A stretch of 64,000 nt of DNA. Source: Skermanella rosea (lineage in GTDB: Bacteria; Pseudomonadota; Alphaproteobacteria; Azospirillales; Azospirillaceae). A program made the translations under genes and the position numbers. The stretch lies in assembly GCF_016806835.2 (NCBI RefSeq), contig NZ_CP086111.1, positions 1,409,001-1,473,000 on the forward strand, written 5' to 3'. Below, piece by piece: positions 9,501 to 18,628 of the stretch (the stretch's first letter is position 1; each line of letters opens with the position of its first letter). The notes below the pieces were generated by a model, which was given only the letters and a program-made list of their open reading frames with translations, made no database searches and was not told the DNA's origin.

Positions 9501-10265
9501 CATCAGGCCGGAGGACCGGCCGCCGCCCGACAGCTTCTCGCCGTCGCCGCGGACCTTGGAGAAGTTGGAGCCGGTGCCGGAGCCGTACTTGAACAGCCGC
9601 GCCTCGCGCACCCACAGGTCCATGATCCCGCCGTCGCCGACCAGGTCGTCGCGCACGCCCTGGATGAAGCAGGCGTGCGGCTGCGGGTGCTCATAGGCCG
9701 ACTCGGAAGCGGTCAGCTCGCCGGTGCGGAAATCGACGTAGTAGTGGCCCTGGGCCGGGCCGTCGATGCCGTAGGCCCAGTGCAGGCCGGTGTTGAACCA
9801 TTGCGGGCTGTTGGGCGCCGCCATCTGGCGGCACAGCATGTAGCGCATCTCGTCGAAGAAGGCGCGCGCGTCCGACTCGGCGTCGAAATAGCCGCCCTGC
9901 CAGCCCCAGTAGGTCCAGGTGCCGGCCAGCCGGTCGAACACCTGCCGGGCCGAGGTCTCGCCGACCAGCCGGTTCTCCTTGGAGACGCGCTTCAGCGCCT
10001 CCTCGTCGGCGACCTTGCGCCACAGCCAGCTGGGGACGGTGTTCTCCTCGACCGCCTTCAGGGCCGCGGGAATGCCGGCCTTGCGGAAATATTTCTGCGC
10101 AAGGATGTCGCAGGCGACCTGGCTCCAGTCGGCCGGGACGTCGATGTCGGCGAGCTGGAACACGACCGAGCCGTCGGGATTGCGGATCTCGCTGGTGGTA
10201 CGGCGGAACTCGATTCCGTCGTAGGCGTCCTTTCCTTCGGTCGTGAAACGTCGCTCAATCCGCAT
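6510..10265 (-). CDS. nrdJ: Adenosylcobalamin-dependent (class II) ribonucleoside-diphosphate reductase
   Basis: 1,251 residues from the ATG at 10265 (MRIERRF); an in-frame extension upstream is non-homologous, and AAGGGA precedes this ATG. The enzyme makes deoxyribonucleotides in the cytoplasm with a B12-generated radical and does not depend on oxygen. Visible features are NPCSEYMF and [12 protein letters not shown] of the active-site barrel, [12 protein letters not shown], and a C-terminal zinc-ribbon-like tail CGECG...CMKCDTCG ending in the reducing-cysteine region. Length and tail match the large alphaproteobacterial NrdJ type. It stands alone, with a terminator behind it and a candidate NrdR operator in front. 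No cobalamin riboswitch was found upstream. Confidence 0.96.
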   Translation of the reverse strand: MRIERRFTTEGKDAYDGIEFRRTTSEIRNPDGSVVFQLADIDVPADWSQVACDILAQKYFRKAGIPAALKAVEENTVPSWLWRKVADEEALKRVSKENRLVGETSARQVFDRLAGTWTYWGWQGGYFDAESDARAFFDEMRYMLCRQMAAPNSPQWFNTGLHWAYGIDGPAQGHYYVDFRTGELTASESAYEHPQPHACFIQGVRDDLVGDGGIMDLWVREARLFKYGSGTGSNFSKVRGDGEKLSGGGRSSGLMSFLKIGDRAAGAIKSGGTTRRAAKMVTVDLDHPDIEAYIDWKVTEEQKVAALVAGSKLASKHMNAVMAAATEGFSPTDPKRLDPKENKALKKAVIAARKAMIPENYVQRVIQFAGQGYTSIQFKTYDTDWDSEAYLTVSGQNSNNSVRISNDFIESVLDDADWQLIRRTDGKVAKTLKARDLWEKIGEAAWACADPGVQFDTTINEWHTCPASGRINASNPCSEYMFLDDTACNLASLNLMTFRSPDGEFDIESFEHACRLWTVVLEISVLMAQFPSKEIAQLSYEFRTLGLGYANLGGLLMAAGISYDSDEGRALCGAITAVMTGVSYATSAEMAQELGTFPGYEINRDHMLRVIRNHRRAAYGDASGNGQEYEGLSVLPVAIREDECPNRDLVAAARRAWDSALELGELYGFRNAQATVIAPTGTIGLVMDCDTTGIEPDFALVKFKKLAGGGYFKIINRVVPEALRKLGYTPEQIEAIERYAVGHGTLKAAPGVNHAALKAKGFTDETLKALEQGLGNAFDIKFAFNKWSLGAEFCTEVLGIPAAALDDFGFDMLAHLGFSRAEIDAANTYCCGAMTLEGAPHLREEHLSVFDCANPCGRIGKRYLSTESHIRMMAAAQPFISGAISKTINMPNSATVEQCKDAYMLSWRLGTKANALYRDGSKLSQPLSSSILEGEDESEDEDTVQAIIDAPPAERAPMVAERIVEKVVERMRERADREKLPHRRKGYTQKAVVGGHKVYLRTGEYEDGRLGEIFIDMHKEGAAFRSLMNNFAIAISIGLQYGVPLEEFVEAFTFVRFEPSGPVQGNDAIKMATSVIDYIFRELAISYLQRTDLSHATPDDLFPDSLGTGDGEGNLPPAAERFTKDTLDAVQKVASKGYVRSNLRVLPGGQSTRAVAAMAVATGSQATALTSGGAGMGNEATARALSPDQSQPAVAVAVATAPAADQRMERIREARAKGYEGDPCGECGNMTLVRNGTCMKCDTCGSTTGCS

Positions 10266-10397
10266 CTCAGTGATCCCTTGGCTCTGGCGGGCGCCATCCC
10301 TGGCCGGCGCCGGCTGAATAATCCTTGCTGCCCCATCGCACCGCGGCCTTCGCCCGTCCGGGCTGGCCACGATATCCTGTGCTTGGGTTGGAGTGTG

Positions 10398-10464
10398 CCA
10401 CAAGTTCTGGTGCAGGCAACCACATTTTGACGTCGATGTTCCGTCACCCACAAAATGTCGTGGG
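10398..10464 (-). promoter_or_regulatory. Candidate NrdR-type operator region upstream of nrdJ
   Basis: An 18 bp imperfect palindrome CCCACAAAATGTCGTGGG (10447-10464; 7 of 9 pairs match) resembles the NrdR box form CCACA-(AT-rich)-TGTGG. A weaker CACAAGT-TCTGGTG element is centred 50 bp nearer the gene, and a third CCACA half-site lies at 10420. NrdR boxes normally occur in pairs ahead of ribonucleotide reductase genes. The spacing here is larger than the usual three helical turns, so this is a tentative call. Confidence 0.4.
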
Positions 10465-10714
10465 TGTCTGTGTTCGGCGCGACACGGTGTCTCAGGGGGA
10501 AGTCCGGGGAGACGAAGACCGTAGCCTCGTCCGGCCGCCGCGTAAAGCCGTTGACAGGGGTGCGCCGATTCAGCCGCCGGGCCGCATCGGAGTCGCCGTC
10601 CGGCGATTATCGGACTCCCCTCTTGCGTCCGGCTGGACGCGGGCAAGCCCAAGTGCCATATTCGGCGGCGACGAAAAGAGCGGAACGCGGGTTCGAACCC
10701 GTCAGCGAGCGGCC

Positions 10715-11101
10715 ATGAAAGAACGCATATCCTTCAACACGTTTCTGTCCAACCTGCAGATCCGCCTGTTCACGTGGCGCCGCGGCGAGCTGGTCGGGAC
10801 CGACCAGTTCGGCAACGCCTACTACCGGGAAAAGAAGGCCAAGGGACGCCGCGAGCGCCGCTGGGTCATCTACAACGGCGAGCCGGAGGCGACCAAGGTT
10901 CCGCCGGAATGGCACGGATGGCTGCACTTCACGGTCAACGAGCCGCTGAAGGAGAACAGCGCGTTCCACAAGCCCTGGCAGAAGCCGCACGTGCCCAACG
11001 CCACCGGCAGCCTCGGCGCCTACCGGCCGCCGGGCCACACGCTGGAGGGCGGCCAGCGCGGACGTGCCACCGGCGACTATGAACCGTGGACTCCGGGCTG
11101 A
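10715..11101 (+). CDS. NDUFA12/B17.2-like accessory subunit of NADH:ubiquinone oxidoreductase
   Basis: 128 residues. It contains [33 protein letters not shown] and [16 protein letters not shown], which are signatures of the 17.2 kDa complex I subunit (NDUFA12) found in alphaproteobacteria and mitochondria. It should sit on the cytoplasmic arm of complex I and help its assembly. The gene is far from any nuo operon, as is usual in alphaproteobacteria, and is followed 95 bp later by mlaD, a known neighbour. A second mitochondrial-type accessory subunit (NDUFS4-like) occurs at 52769-53062. The ATG at 10715 is chosen because the homologous region begins with it. Confidence 0.92.
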   Translation: MKERISFNTFLSNLQIRLFTWRRGELVGTDQFGNAYYREKKAKGRRERRWVIYNGEPEATKVPPEWHGWLHFTVNEPLKENSAFHKPWQKPHVPNATGSLGAYRPPGHTLEGGQRGRATGDYEPWTPG

Positions 11102-11196
11102 CCGCCCGGCCTGCTCCCCGGTCGCCCGCCCGTCCGGCCGACGGTCCGATCCCGGACGCGACGGCCGCAGCGGGCCCATCCACCGAGGAATCATGA

Positions 11197-11736
11197 ATGC
11201 GCAGGAATACCATTGAAACCGTGCTCGGCGGTGTCGTCATCGCCGTGGCGGGTTTCTTTTTGGTCTTTGCCTACACCAGCGCCGACCTGCGGCGGGTCGA
11301 GGGCTACGAGGTCTCGGCCAACTTCTCCAGCGTCGGCGGCCTGCAGAGCGGCAGCGACGTCCGGATCAGCGGCGTCAAGGTCGGCACGGTGACCAGCCAG
11401 ACCCTGGACCCTTCCACGTATCTCGCGGTCGTCCACATGACGATCGACCCCAGCATCAAGCTGCCCAAGGACACCGTCGCCCTGATCGCGAGCGAGAGCC
11501 TGTTGGGCGGCAAATACATGGCGCTGGAGCCGGGCGGCGATCCGGACATCATCCAGCCCGGGGGCCGGATCGACTTCACCCAGTCCACGCCGGGCCTGGA
11601 ACAGCTGCTGGGCCAGGTCATCTTCAGCATGCAGGGCGGCGGCCAGCAGGGGCAAGGGCAGGGGCAGGGCGACGGAGCCCAGCCGGCGCCTCCCGCGGCG
11701 GGCGGCGCCCAGGGCGGCGGGCTGCTCGGCAACTGA
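11197..11736 (+). CDS. mlaD: MlaD-like outer membrane lipid asymmetry substrate-binding protein
   Basis: 179 residues with one N-terminal membrane anchor (about 8-27), then a single MCE domain (VSANFSSVGGLQSGSDVRISGVKVG, described by its start and end) and a Gln/Gly/Pro-rich tail (about 145-175). MlaD forms a periplasmic hexamer that passes phospholipids between outer membrane carriers and the MlaFE ABC transporter. AGGAA stands 7 nt before the ATG. The transporter genes mlaE and mlaF are not in the window, so this is a split mla system as in many alphaproteobacteria. The low-complexity QGQGQGQG tail is a local expansion of a short repeat (about 11,640-11,670). Confidence 0.9.
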   Translation: MRRNTIETVLGGVVIAVAGFFLVFAYTSADLRRVEGYEVSANFSSVGGLQSGSDVRISGVKVGTVTSQTLDPSTYLAVVHMTIDPSIKLPKDTVALIASESLLGGKYMALEPGGDPDIIQPGGRIDFTQSTPGLEQLLGQVIFSMQGGGQQGQGQGQGDGAQPAPPAAGGAQGGGLLGN

Positions 11737-11794
11737 CCGCCGGACCGGCCGGAGGCCGGCTGGACAAGGCCCGGCTGAACAAGGGGATTCGGGG

Positions 11795-12565
11795 ATGACC
11801 GACCGGACCGGACCTTCGCAGAGCTGGGATGCCTGCGGCTACGCGGAAAACGCCCGGTTCGTCGCGGATCTCGGCCTGCCGGTCGTCGACCTGCTGGCCC
11901 CCCGGCCGGGCGAGCGCATCCTCGACCTCGGCTGCGGCGACGGCGTCCTGACGGAAAAGCTGGCTGCCGCCGGCTGCCGGGTGGTCGGCGTCGATGCCAG
12001 CCCGGAACTGACCGCCGCGGCGCGGGCTCGCGGGATCGAGGTCCATCTGATGGACGGGCATGCGCTGGCCGTGGGCGGCGGGTTCGACGCCGTCTTCTCC
12101 AACGCGGCGCTGCACTGGATGCTCCGGCCGGATGACGTGATCGCCGGAGTGTGGAACGCGCTGCGGCCCGGCGGACGGTTCGTCGGCGAGTTCGGCGGGG
12201 CCGGCAACGTCGCCCGGATCGTCGATGCGCTGGAGGTGGTCCTGGGCCGGCGCGGCATCGACGGCAAGGCCGCCAATCCCTGGTTCTTCCCCACGCCGGA
12301 CGATTATGCCGCCAGGCTGGCGGCGGCCGGCTTCCGGGTGCGCTCGTGCGAGCTGATCGAACGGCCGACGCCCCTGCCGACCGGGATGGCCGGCTGGCTC
12401 GCGACCTTCGCGGGGAGCTTCCTCGCCGTCGTGCCGGAGGGGGAGCGGAACGCCGTGCTGGACGAGGTGATGGCGGCGATCGCGCCGGACCTGCTGAAAT
12501 CCGACGGGACCTGGTACGCCGACTATGTCCGCTTGAGGTTCGCCGCGGACAGGCCGGGCGGCTGA
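11795..12565 (+). CDS. Class I SAM-dependent methyltransferase
   Basis: 256 residues. The SAM-binding motif I LDLGCGDGVLTEKL lies at about residues 45-58, followed by the acidic motif VVGVDASPEL and post-II FDAVFSNAALHWM. The pattern resembles trans-aconitate and related small-molecule methyltransferases (HWM.. and RPGGRFVGEFGG). AAGGGG precedes the ATG. It lies between mlaD and the DUF2155 gene, on the same strand, where many relatives have no gene, so it may be a lineage-specific insertion. Substrate cannot be predicted. Confidence 0.82.
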   Translation: MTDRTGPSQSWDACGYAENARFVADLGLPVVDLLAPRPGERILDLGCGDGVLTEKLAAAGCRVVGVDASPELTAAARARGIEVHLMDGHALAVGGGFDAVFSNAALHWMLRPDDVIAGVWNALRPGGRFVGEFGGAGNVARIVDALEVVLGRRGIDGKAANPWFFPTPDDYAARLAAAGFRVRSCELIERPTPLPTGMAGWLATFAGSFLAVVPEGERNAVLDEVMAAIAPDLLKSDGTWYADYVRLRFAADRPGG

Positions 12566-12588
12566 CGGTCCAGCGAACGGGAGAATTG

Positions 12589-13002
12589 ATGGACAGACGG
12601 AATTTCCCGGCCGGCATCGCCGGCCTTGCCTTCGCGGCCCTGGCATTGGCGGCGGTGGCCCGGACGGAACCGGCCTCGGCGCAGACCGGCGCGTCCGAAG
12701 GGATGGAGAGCATGCCCCATGCCGTGCTCCAGGGGCTGGACAAGGTGACCGCCCGAGTCGTGACGATCGAGGTGCCGGTCGGCCAGCCGGTCGAGTTCGG
12801 CTCGCTGCGAATCACCGCGCAGACCTGCCGCAAGGCGTCGCCGGTCGAGCCGCCGGAGTCGGCCGCGTTCCTGGAGATCCTGGAGGAACGGCCCGACGAG
12901 GCCACCGAGGCGCTGTTCAGCGGCTGGATGTTCGCGTCGAGCCCGGCGCTCTCCGCCTTGGAGCATCCGGTCTACGATGTCTGGGTGATCGACTGCAAAT
13001 AG
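12589..13002 (+). CDS. DUF2155 domain periplasmic protein
   Basis: 137 residues with an N-terminal signal peptide (hydrophobic at about 8-30, cleavage after ASA). The mature part carries the DUF2155 core [22 protein letters not shown] and C-terminal [19 protein letters not shown]. Two cysteines (in TAQTCRK and VIDCK) could form a disulfide. The function is unknown. It is found next to aat/accBC in alphaproteobacteria, as here. Its last 31 bp overlap the 3' end of the convergent aat gene. Confidence 0.85.
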   Translation: MDRRNFPAGIAGLAFAALALAAVARTEPASAQTGASEGMESMPHAVLQGLDKVTARVVTIEVPVGQPVEFGSLRITAQTCRKASPVEPPESAAFLEILEERPDEATEALFSGWMFASSPALSALEHPVYDVWVIDCK

Positions 13003-13622
13003 GCGTCGATCACCTGCTGCTCGGTCCCGGCGGCGAAGTCGGGCGTGACCTGGAGCGCGCGGGCGAGTTGCGCCCGGTAGCTTGAGCGGGGAATCTCCAC
13101 CGTGCCGAACTGGCTGAGATGCTCGGTCACGAACTGGGTGTCCAGCAGGGTGAAGCCGTTGTGGCGCAGGCGGGCGACCAGATGGACCAGCGCCACCTTG
13201 CTGGCGTCGGTCTCCCGGCTGAACATGCTCTCTCCGAAGAAGGCGCCGCCCAGCGCCACGCCGTAGAGCCCGCCGACCAGCCGCCCGTCGCGCCAGGCCT
13301 CGACGGAATGGGCGAAGCCCAGGTCGTACAGGACCGAATAGAGCCGGATGATCTCGCCGTTGATCCAGGTCTTGGGCCGGTCCCGCGTCGCCTCCGCGCA
13401 GCCCTGGATGACGCCGTCGAAATCGCTGTCGATCCGGACCTCGAACCGGCCGCTCCGGACCGTCCGGCGCAGGCGGCGCGGGACATGCATGCGATCGAGC
13501 GGCAGGATGCCGCGCTGTTCGGGATCAAACCAGTAGAGCTCGTCGGATTCCGCGCTCTCCGCCATGGGAAAGATCCCGGCGGCATAGGCCCGCAGCAGAA
13601 GCTGTGCCGTCAAACCAGTCAT
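12972..13622 (-). CDS. aat: Leucyl/phenylalanyl-tRNA--protein transferase
   Basis: 216 residues from the ATG at 13622 ([10 protein letters not shown]); the longer frame adds 20 non-conserved residues. Family motifs are [52 protein letters not shown] and LLDTQF. The enzyme adds Leu or Phe to proteins with N-terminal Arg or Lys, marking them for ClpS/ClpAP degradation. The gene converges on, and overlaps by 31 bp, the DUF2155 gene. In relatives aat is commonly followed by accBC, but here it is separated from accC by the receptor/kinase/acetyltransferase block. Confidence 0.94.
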   Translation of the reverse strand: MTGLTAQLLLRAYAAGIFPMAESAESDELYWFDPEQRGILPLDRMHVPRRLRRTVRSGRFEVRIDSDFDGVIQGCAEATRDRPKTWINGEIIRLYSVLYDLGFAHSVEAWRDGRLVGGLYGVALGGAFFGESMFSRETDASKVALVHLVARLRHNGFTLLDTQFVTEHLSQFGTVEIPRSSYRAQLARALQVTPDFAAGTEQQVIDAYLQSITQTS

Positions 13623-13913
13623 TATGATGTCGTCGTCTCCCGCTCCGGGTCGAACTCGCCGGGATACTATATAGGGCGCCACCGGGATTGGGGAGGGCGC
13701 TGCCGGACCCCGGCGGCGGGCCGCTTCGGACCGGTTCGCCCGATGACGCGGGCCGGCAATATAGGGCGCGACATATCGGCCATGCCCGAAATCGAAACGA
13801 TTTGTTTAGAATCTCAGGCCGAAAGTCCTCGTGTAATAGTTCAATAATCACTTTGCAGGCGCGTCCTGAAGACTGTCCTGAAAAGGGCAGTTTTGTGAAA
13901 TTCCTGTTTCAGG
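13623..13913. other. Divergent intergenic region with an 11 bp direct repeat
   Basis: The 291 bp between aat and the chemoreceptor contain ATATAGGGCGC twice (13669-13679 and 13759-13769), 90 bp apart in the same orientation. They could be paired operator or promoter elements. Nothing else was recognised. Confidence 0.4.
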
Positions 13914-15989
13914 ATGATGAACATCATGTCGATTGCGGCCACCCTGGATGGATTGACAGAGTCCGAAGCATCTATTCTTCTGTCCGGATCCGCCGACGCC
14001 GCCGACAGGCCCGGCATCCTGTCGCGCCTGGGGATCGGCACGCGCGTCGGATTGCTGGTGATCGTCGCCCTCGCCACGGTCTTCGTCATGGTGGGGCTGT
14101 TCCTGCTGGCGGACCGGCATATGAACCAGGCGACCGGCCGGCTCGGGTCCTTCGGCAACCTGGTGGTGCTCGCCGCCTCGGCGGAGCGGCGGGTGGCCGA
14201 TCTCCAGATCCAGGCGCGGGACTTCATCGCCAACCGTGATTCCCGCGCGGCGGCCGACTTCCGGACCCGCGCCGCCGAGGTCGATCGCCTGCTCGACCGG
14301 ATCGCCGCCCATCCCGCGACCGGCACCGCCGCCGGCCAGGTCGACGCCATGCGCTCGACCCTGCGCCGGGCGGCGGAGCAGTTCGCCGGCGTGGAGGAGA
14401 CCCTGAAGGTCATGGGGCTGGACGAGGAGAGCGGCCTGCGGGGCAAGCTGCGCGCCTCGGTCGGCGCGGTCGAGACCGAACTGCGCAAATGGCCGATCGG
14501 CATGGTGGCGCAGACCTACGTGCGCATGCTGACGATGCGGGTGGTCGAGAAGGACTTCCTGCTGTACGGCGACATCGGCGTCATGGGAGCTCATAGGAAG
14601 GCGTTCCGGGAGTTCGAGTTCGGTATGATGGACTCGGGCCTGGACGCGCCGACCCAGGAGGCGCTGGTCACCCTCGCGACGGCCTATCGCGCCGACCTCG
14701 CCGCCCTGGTGGAGCACCAGGGCAAGCTGGTGCAGGAGGTGGCGGCGTTCAACACCGCCCTGGCCGCGATGCCCGGGCGTTTCGCAGGCCTGTTCGACTT
14801 CGCGAGCGCCGGGATGGAGGCCGCCCGGACCGACAAGGACTATGTCCGGGATGCGATCGGCCGGACGGGGCTGATCGCCGGAGCCGGCATCATCGTGCTG
14901 TTCCTCCTGTTCAGCCTCGTGCTGGTCCGCAGCATCACCAGGCCCTTGCGGTCCATCGAGCGCGCCATGCAGCGGCTGGCGACCGGCGACCGGTCCTCCA
15001 TCGTGCCGGGAGCGATGCGCCGCGACGAGATCGGCGCCATGGCGCGGGCCATCGAGGTGTTCCGGAGCAACGCGGAGGAGATGGAGCGGCTGAAGGCCGA
15101 GGACGAGATCAAGGAACGCCGCCGCAAGGAGGAGTTCGCCGCCCGCCTCGCCAGCCTCGCGAGCGCCTTGGAGTCGGAGGTCCAGTCGACCGTCATGGCG
15201 GTGGTCGAGCAGGCCACGGGCATCGCCGACCTCGCGGACCGGCTGAGCGCCGCGGCTCGGCGCACGGGCGAGCAGTCGGCCGGCGTGGCGGAGGCGGCAC
15301 GCGATGCGACGGCCAACGTGCAGACCGTCGCCTTTTCGACCGAGGAGTTGGCGACGTCGTCCCGGGCGATCGGCTCCCAAGTGGCCGAGGTGATGGACAT
15401 CGTGAAGCGGGCGGTCGGGCAGGGCGAGCAGACCCGGCAGGTCGTGGCGAAGCTGGCCGACGCCGCGCGCAACATCGGGGACGCGGCGAAGCTGATCACC
15501 GGCATCGCCAGCCAGACCAACCTGCTGGCCCTGAACGCCACGATCGAGGCGGCGCGCGCCGGCGAGGCGGGCAAGGGCTTCGCCGTCGTCGCCAGCGAGG
15601 TGAAGGTCCTGGCGACGCAGACGGGGCAGGCGACCGATCAGATCAGCGGCCAGATCGTCGCGGTCCAGGGCGCCGCCGAGACCGTCATCTTCCATATCCA
15701 CGAGGTCCAGGAGGTGATCAGCCGGATCGATGCGATCGCCGAATTGATCACCGGGTCGGTCACCGACCAGGGCAGCGCCACCGAGACGATCAGCCGCAAC
15801 GCGACATCGGCCGCGAACGGAACCGGCGAGGTCTCCCAGCGGATCACCGCGGTTTCCGAGGATGCCAGCGAGACGCGCGGGCTGGCGCTGGTGCTCGACA
15901 ATAGCGCCGTGGTGGTCACCACCCAGGTGAAGCACCTGAAGGAACGGCTGAACCAGCTCCTGAACGAGTCCCGCAGCCTGGATGCCTGA
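13914..15989 (+). CDS. Methyl-accepting chemotaxis protein
   Basis: 691 residues. A first membrane helix (about 40-62), a periplasmic four-helix-type sensor (about 63-317), a second helix (about 318-340), a HAMP domain ([16 protein letters not shown]...[13 protein letters not shown], about 340-393) and a long signalling coil. The coil contains the conserved hairpin tip [33 protein letters not shown] (described by its ends, about 525-560). The ligand is unknown. A start at 13926 (MSIAAT) is also possible, since AGGA is better spaced for it. No CheB/CheR-binding pentapeptide is visible at the C-terminus (RSLDA). It probably shares a regulatory context with the kinase that follows 160 bp downstream, but there is no direct evidence of coupling. 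Confidence 0.93.
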   Translation: MMNIMSIAATLDGLTESEASILLSGSADAADRPGILSRLGIGTRVGLLVIVALATVFVMVGLFLLADRHMNQATGRLGSFGNLVVLAASAERRVADLQIQARDFIANRDSRAAADFRTRAAEVDRLLDRIAAHPATGTAAGQVDAMRSTLRRAAEQFAGVEETLKVMGLDEESGLRGKLRASVGAVETELRKWPIGMVAQTYVRMLTMRVVEKDFLLYGDIGVMGAHRKAFREFEFGMMDSGLDAPTQEALVTLATAYRADLAALVEHQGKLVQEVAAFNTALAAMPGRFAGLFDFASAGMEAARTDKDYVRDAIGRTGLIAGAGIIVLFLLFSLVLVRSITRPLRSIERAMQRLATGDRSSIVPGAMRRDEIGAMARAIEVFRSNAEEMERLKAEDEIKERRRKEEFAARLASLASALESEVQSTVMAVVEQATGIADLADRLSAAARRTGEQSAGVAEAARDATANVQTVAFSTEELATSSRAIGSQVAEVMDIVKRAVGQGEQTRQVVAKLADAARNIGDAAKLITGIASQTNLLALNATIEAARAGEAGKGFAVVASEVKVLATQTGQATDQISGQIVAVQGAAETVIFHIHEVQEVISRIDAIAELITGSVTDQGSATETISRNATSAANGTGEVSQRITAVSEDASETRGLALVLDNSAVVVTTQVKHLKERLNQLLNESRSLDA

Positions 15990-16156
15990 CCGCCCGGGGA
16001 ACAGGATGAATATGATAAACTTTAGCTTAACTTAATTGGGATCAACTGCCTGGTACCGTTGGGGTCGATTTCCGGCAGCAGGACCCGGGCGGCGCCAGCG
16101 TCCCGGAGACCGGCCGGGACGGACGGCTCATCCGGACCGGCTGCGGACATGTGGGG

Positions 16157-17653
16157 ATGATGGCTCGCCTATTCGACCGGCTTTCCTTCCGGCAGGCCCG
16201 CAACACGGTCATCATCGCACTCCTCCTGGGCATCGTCGCCAGCGGGCTCGACCTGGTGGACGATGCCCACCGCGAGCGGGAGGTGCAGCGCCGCACGCTG
16301 GAGGAGGTCACCCGGATCATCGAGGAGGCCGCGGCGAAGGCCGCCTATGATCTGGACTCTTCCCTGGCCTCCGATGTCCTGAAGGGCCTGCTGAGCTACC
16401 AGCCGATCTTCCAGGCGCGGATACAGGACGAATTCGGCGCCAAGCTCGCGGTGCGCGAGCGTCCCCTGGTGGAGACCCGGCTTCGGCTCTTCTCGGAATG
16501 GCTGTTCGGCACGTCGCTCGACATCACCGTGCCGCTCTATTACGAGCCGGTAAACCGGCCGAGGCTGGAGATCGGCAAGCTCTACGTCGCCGTCGACAGC
16601 CATATCATCGCGACGGCCTTCCTGGAGCGGGCGCGTTCCACCCTGATCAGCGGCCTGTTCCGCAACCTGCTGCTGGGGCTGCTGCTCACCGCCATGTTTC
16701 ATTTCATGGTGACCAAGCCGATCCTGGCGATCAGCAAGGACTTCACCCGGATCGACGCCCAGTCGCCCGGCAGCCATCTCGTCGAGGTTCCGCCGGGCCA
16801 CGATACCGACGAGATCGGATTGCTGGTCGGCAGGACGAACCAGTTCCTCAAGGCGTTCGACGCATCGCTGCGCGAGCGGGCGCGCTATGCCGACGAACTG
16901 CGCGGCGCCCTGATCCGCGCGGAGGAGGGGAGCCGGGCCAAGTCACAGTTCCTGTCGACCATGAGCCACGAACTGCGCACGCCGCTGAACGCGATCATCG
17001 GCTTCTCCGAGTTGATCCGCGACGATCCCGCGTCCGTTGCCAGGGGAGCGACGCTGGGCGACTACGCGCGCGAGATCCACGGGAGCGGAAACCAGCTGCT
17101 CCGGATCATCAACGACCTGCTCGACCTGACCGAGATCGACGCCGGCCGGCACTCCATCAACCCGGAGATCCTCGACGTGCGCCATATGCTGGAGGCCTGC
17201 GTCCGCCAGATGTCCGCGACGGCGCGCGAGCGCAAGCTGACGCTGACCGTCGGCATCGATGCCGGCTGCCCGGCACTGCGGGCCGATCCGCGCGCCGTCC
17301 GACAGATCCTCCTGAACGTCCTGTCCAACGCGCTGAAGTTCACGCCGGAAGGCGGCGTCGTGACGGTGGACGCGGCGCCCCTCGGCGATCGGGTCGTCCT
17401 CACCGTGGCGGACACCGGCATCGGGATCGATCCGGTCAACCTGCCGCGCGTCTGCGAGCCGTTCTGGCAGGCCGAACCGGTCCTGTCGCGCCGGTACGGC
17501 GGCACGGGGCTGGGTATGCCGCTGGTCCAGGCCCTCGTGGATCTGCACGACGGCACATTGCGGATCGGAAGCGTCGTGGGAGAGGGGACCACCATCACGA
17601 TCGAGCTGCCGGCAGCAATCGCCGACCGGCCCGTCAGTACGGCCCGGGCATAA
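16157..17653 (+). CDS. Membrane sensor histidine kinase
   Basis: About 498 residues. Two membrane helices (about 14-34 and 163-185) bracket a periplasmic sensor, followed by a linker with DTDEIGLLVGRTNQF resembling HAMP. The HisKA box STMSHELRTPLNAI has its phospho-acceptor histidine near residue 270. The ATPase has N box LNVLSNALKFT, G1 DTGIGI and G2 GGTGLGMPLV. There is no receiver domain and no adjacent response regulator gene, so it is an orphan kinase whose partner lies elsewhere. The start is uncertain among GTG 16151, ATG 16157 and ATG 16160. It lies downstream of the chemoreceptor on the same strand. Confidence 0.9.
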   Translation: MMARLFDRLSFRQARNTVIIALLLGIVASGLDLVDDAHREREVQRRTLEEVTRIIEEAAAKAAYDLDSSLASDVLKGLLSYQPIFQARIQDEFGAKLAVRERPLVETRLRLFSEWLFGTSLDITVPLYYEPVNRPRLEIGKLYVAVDSHIIATAFLERARSTLISGLFRNLLLGLLLTAMFHFMVTKPILAISKDFTRIDAQSPGSHLVEVPPGHDTDEIGLLVGRTNQFLKAFDASLRERARYADELRGALIRAEEGSRAKSQFLSTMSHELRTPLNAIIGFSELIRDDPASVARGATLGDYAREIHGSGNQLLRIINDLLDLTEIDAGRHSINPEILDVRHMLEACVRQMSATARERKLTLTVGIDAGCPALRADPRAVRQILLNVLSNALKFTPEGGVVTVDAAPLGDRVVLTVADTGIGIDPVNLPRVCEPFWQAEPVLSRRYGGTGLGMPLVQALVDLHDGTLRIGSVVGEGTTITIELPAAIADRPVSTARA

Positions 17654-17657
17654 CGGG

Positions 17658-17681
17658 GCAGCCGGGAGTATACTCGGCTGC
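17658..17681 (+). terminator. Hairpin after histidine kinase gene
   Basis: A near-perfect inverted repeat GCAGCCGGG/CTCGGCTGC with a six-base loop begins 5 bp past the kinase stop. No T-tract follows, so it is a candidate for termination or mRNA end protection and separates the kinase from the acetyltransferase unit. Confidence 0.45.
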
Positions 17682-17741
17682 ATGCGCCCATAAACTCTTT
17701 GTAAAGCTGAAGACTTACATAATCAAGGAGGCGATTCACAT

Positions 17742-17756
17742 ATGCATTGGATTTGA
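17742..17756 (+). CDS. Four-codon leader ORF ahead of the acetyltransferase
   Basis: ATG CAT TGG ATT TGA encodes Met-His-Trp-Ile. It is preceded by AAGGAGG (17725-17731), the best Shine-Dalgarno match in this part of the window, 10 nt before the ATG. It ends 9 nt before the acetyltransferase ATG and is in the same frame as it. This arrangement resembles translational-attenuation leaders of antibiotic resistance genes, but it could equally be a chance start that merely loads ribosomes for the next gene. There is no homology evidence. Confidence 0.3.
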   Translation: MHWI

Positions 17757-17765
17757 GGCGATATC

Positions 17766-18542
17766 ATGAGTTTTGTGACTGTCGACTTCGGGACGAACCC
17801 TGCCGCAGGTCTGGCGACACTGGGATTGAAACTGCCTCAGACCCGCGGCGTCCTGGCGCTCAACCAGACCTCGTTCTTCGAGCCGCCGACCATGGTCCAG
17901 GCGCATATCGCCGCGAAGACGGTCGTCCAGGTCGGAGCCTTCTGCTCGATCGCCGGGGGCAAGATCGGCAATGTGCGGGTCGGACGCTACTGCTCGATCG
18001 CGCCGGAAGTGATGATCGGGTCGAACGAGCATCCGGTCGACTGGCTGACCAGTTCGCGCGTCACCCATGTCGCGGACCTGCACGACTGGGCCCGCTTCTG
18101 CGCCCCGGACCGGGTGGACGAGATTCGGCGCCAGCGCGTGCCGTTCAAGGACGCCTGCAAGATCACCACGATCGGCAACGATGTCTGGATCGGGCAGGGC
18201 GTGTTCATCAAGGCGGGAGTCACCATCGGCGACGGCGCGATCGTCGCCGGCCGGTCGGTGGTGGTCAAGGACGTGCCGGCCTATTCCATCGTCGCCGGAA
18301 CCCCGGCCACGGTGAAGCGCATGCGTTTTCCCGAGGCGACCGTCGAGCGCCTGGTTCGACTGCAATGGTGGCGCTACTCGATCTTCGACCTGTTCGGCCT
18401 GCCGTTCGACCGGATCGACGAGACCCTGGACGGGATCGAGGCGAAGGTCGAGGCCGGCGCGCTGGCCGAATACGCGCCGGAGAAGGTCACGATGGATCGC
18501 CTGCGCGCCCTGTTCGAGCCATCCGTCCAGGCCGCGGAGTAG
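17766..18542 (+). CDS. CatB-related hexapeptide-repeat O-acetyltransferase
   Basis: 258 residues with left-handed beta-helix hexapeptide repeats (VGAFCSIAGGKIGNVRVGRYCSIAPEV, about 56-82, described by its ends; and TTIGNDVWIGQGVFIKAGVTIGDGAIVAG, about 140-168). It also has SNEHPVDW containing the active-site-type histidine. This is the xenobiotic acetyltransferase (Vat/CatB) group, which uses acetyl-CoA to acetylate streptogramins, chloramphenicol or sugars. In alphaproteobacteria such proteins may instead modify surface glycans. GAGG lies 7 nt before the ATG, and a four-codon leader ORF precedes it. It converges with accC across a hairpin-rich gap. Confidence 0.85.
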   Translation: MSFVTVDFGTNPAAGLATLGLKLPQTRGVLALNQTSFFEPPTMVQAHIAAKTVVQVGAFCSIAGGKIGNVRVGRYCSIAPEVMIGSNEHPVDWLTSSRVTHVADLHDWARFCAPDRVDEIRRQRVPFKDACKITTIGNDVWIGQGVFIKAGVTIGDGAIVAGRSVVVKDVPAYSIVAGTPATVKRMRFPEATVERLVRLQWWRYSIFDLFGLPFDRIDETLDGIEAKVEAGALAEYAPEKVTMDRLRALFEPSVQAAE

Positions 18543-18552
18543 ATGCACGGAG

Positions 18553-18592
18553 GGGCGGCGTCGCGCCGCCCAAGGTGCGCGGGACGCGCACC
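18553..18592. terminator. Tandem hairpins between convergent acetyltransferase and accC genes
   Basis: Two stems lie side by side: GGGCGGCG/CGCCGCCC (18553-18571) and GGTGCGC/GCGCACC (18574-18592), with outer GGAGGG and CCCTCC runs that could pair as a third stem. Their position between two gene ends suggests bidirectional termination. Confidence 0.5.
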
Positions 18593-18628
18593 CTCCCCAT
18601 GAGCAGCACTCCAGCCGGCGGCCGCCGG

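Noticed and set aside
6459-10430. Very long open frame (1,323 codons) opposite nrdJ
   Set aside because: It is the antisense shadow of nrdJ in GC-rich codons, with no domain pattern.
10266-10714. Cobalamin riboswitch upstream of nrdJ
   Set aside because: No B12-box core (GCCACTG-type) was found on the nrdJ strand.
11640-11670. Tandem CAGGGG/CAAGGG repeats as a possible CRISPR or satellite
   Set aside because: It is a short low-complexity Gln-Gly run inside mlaD; no spacers.
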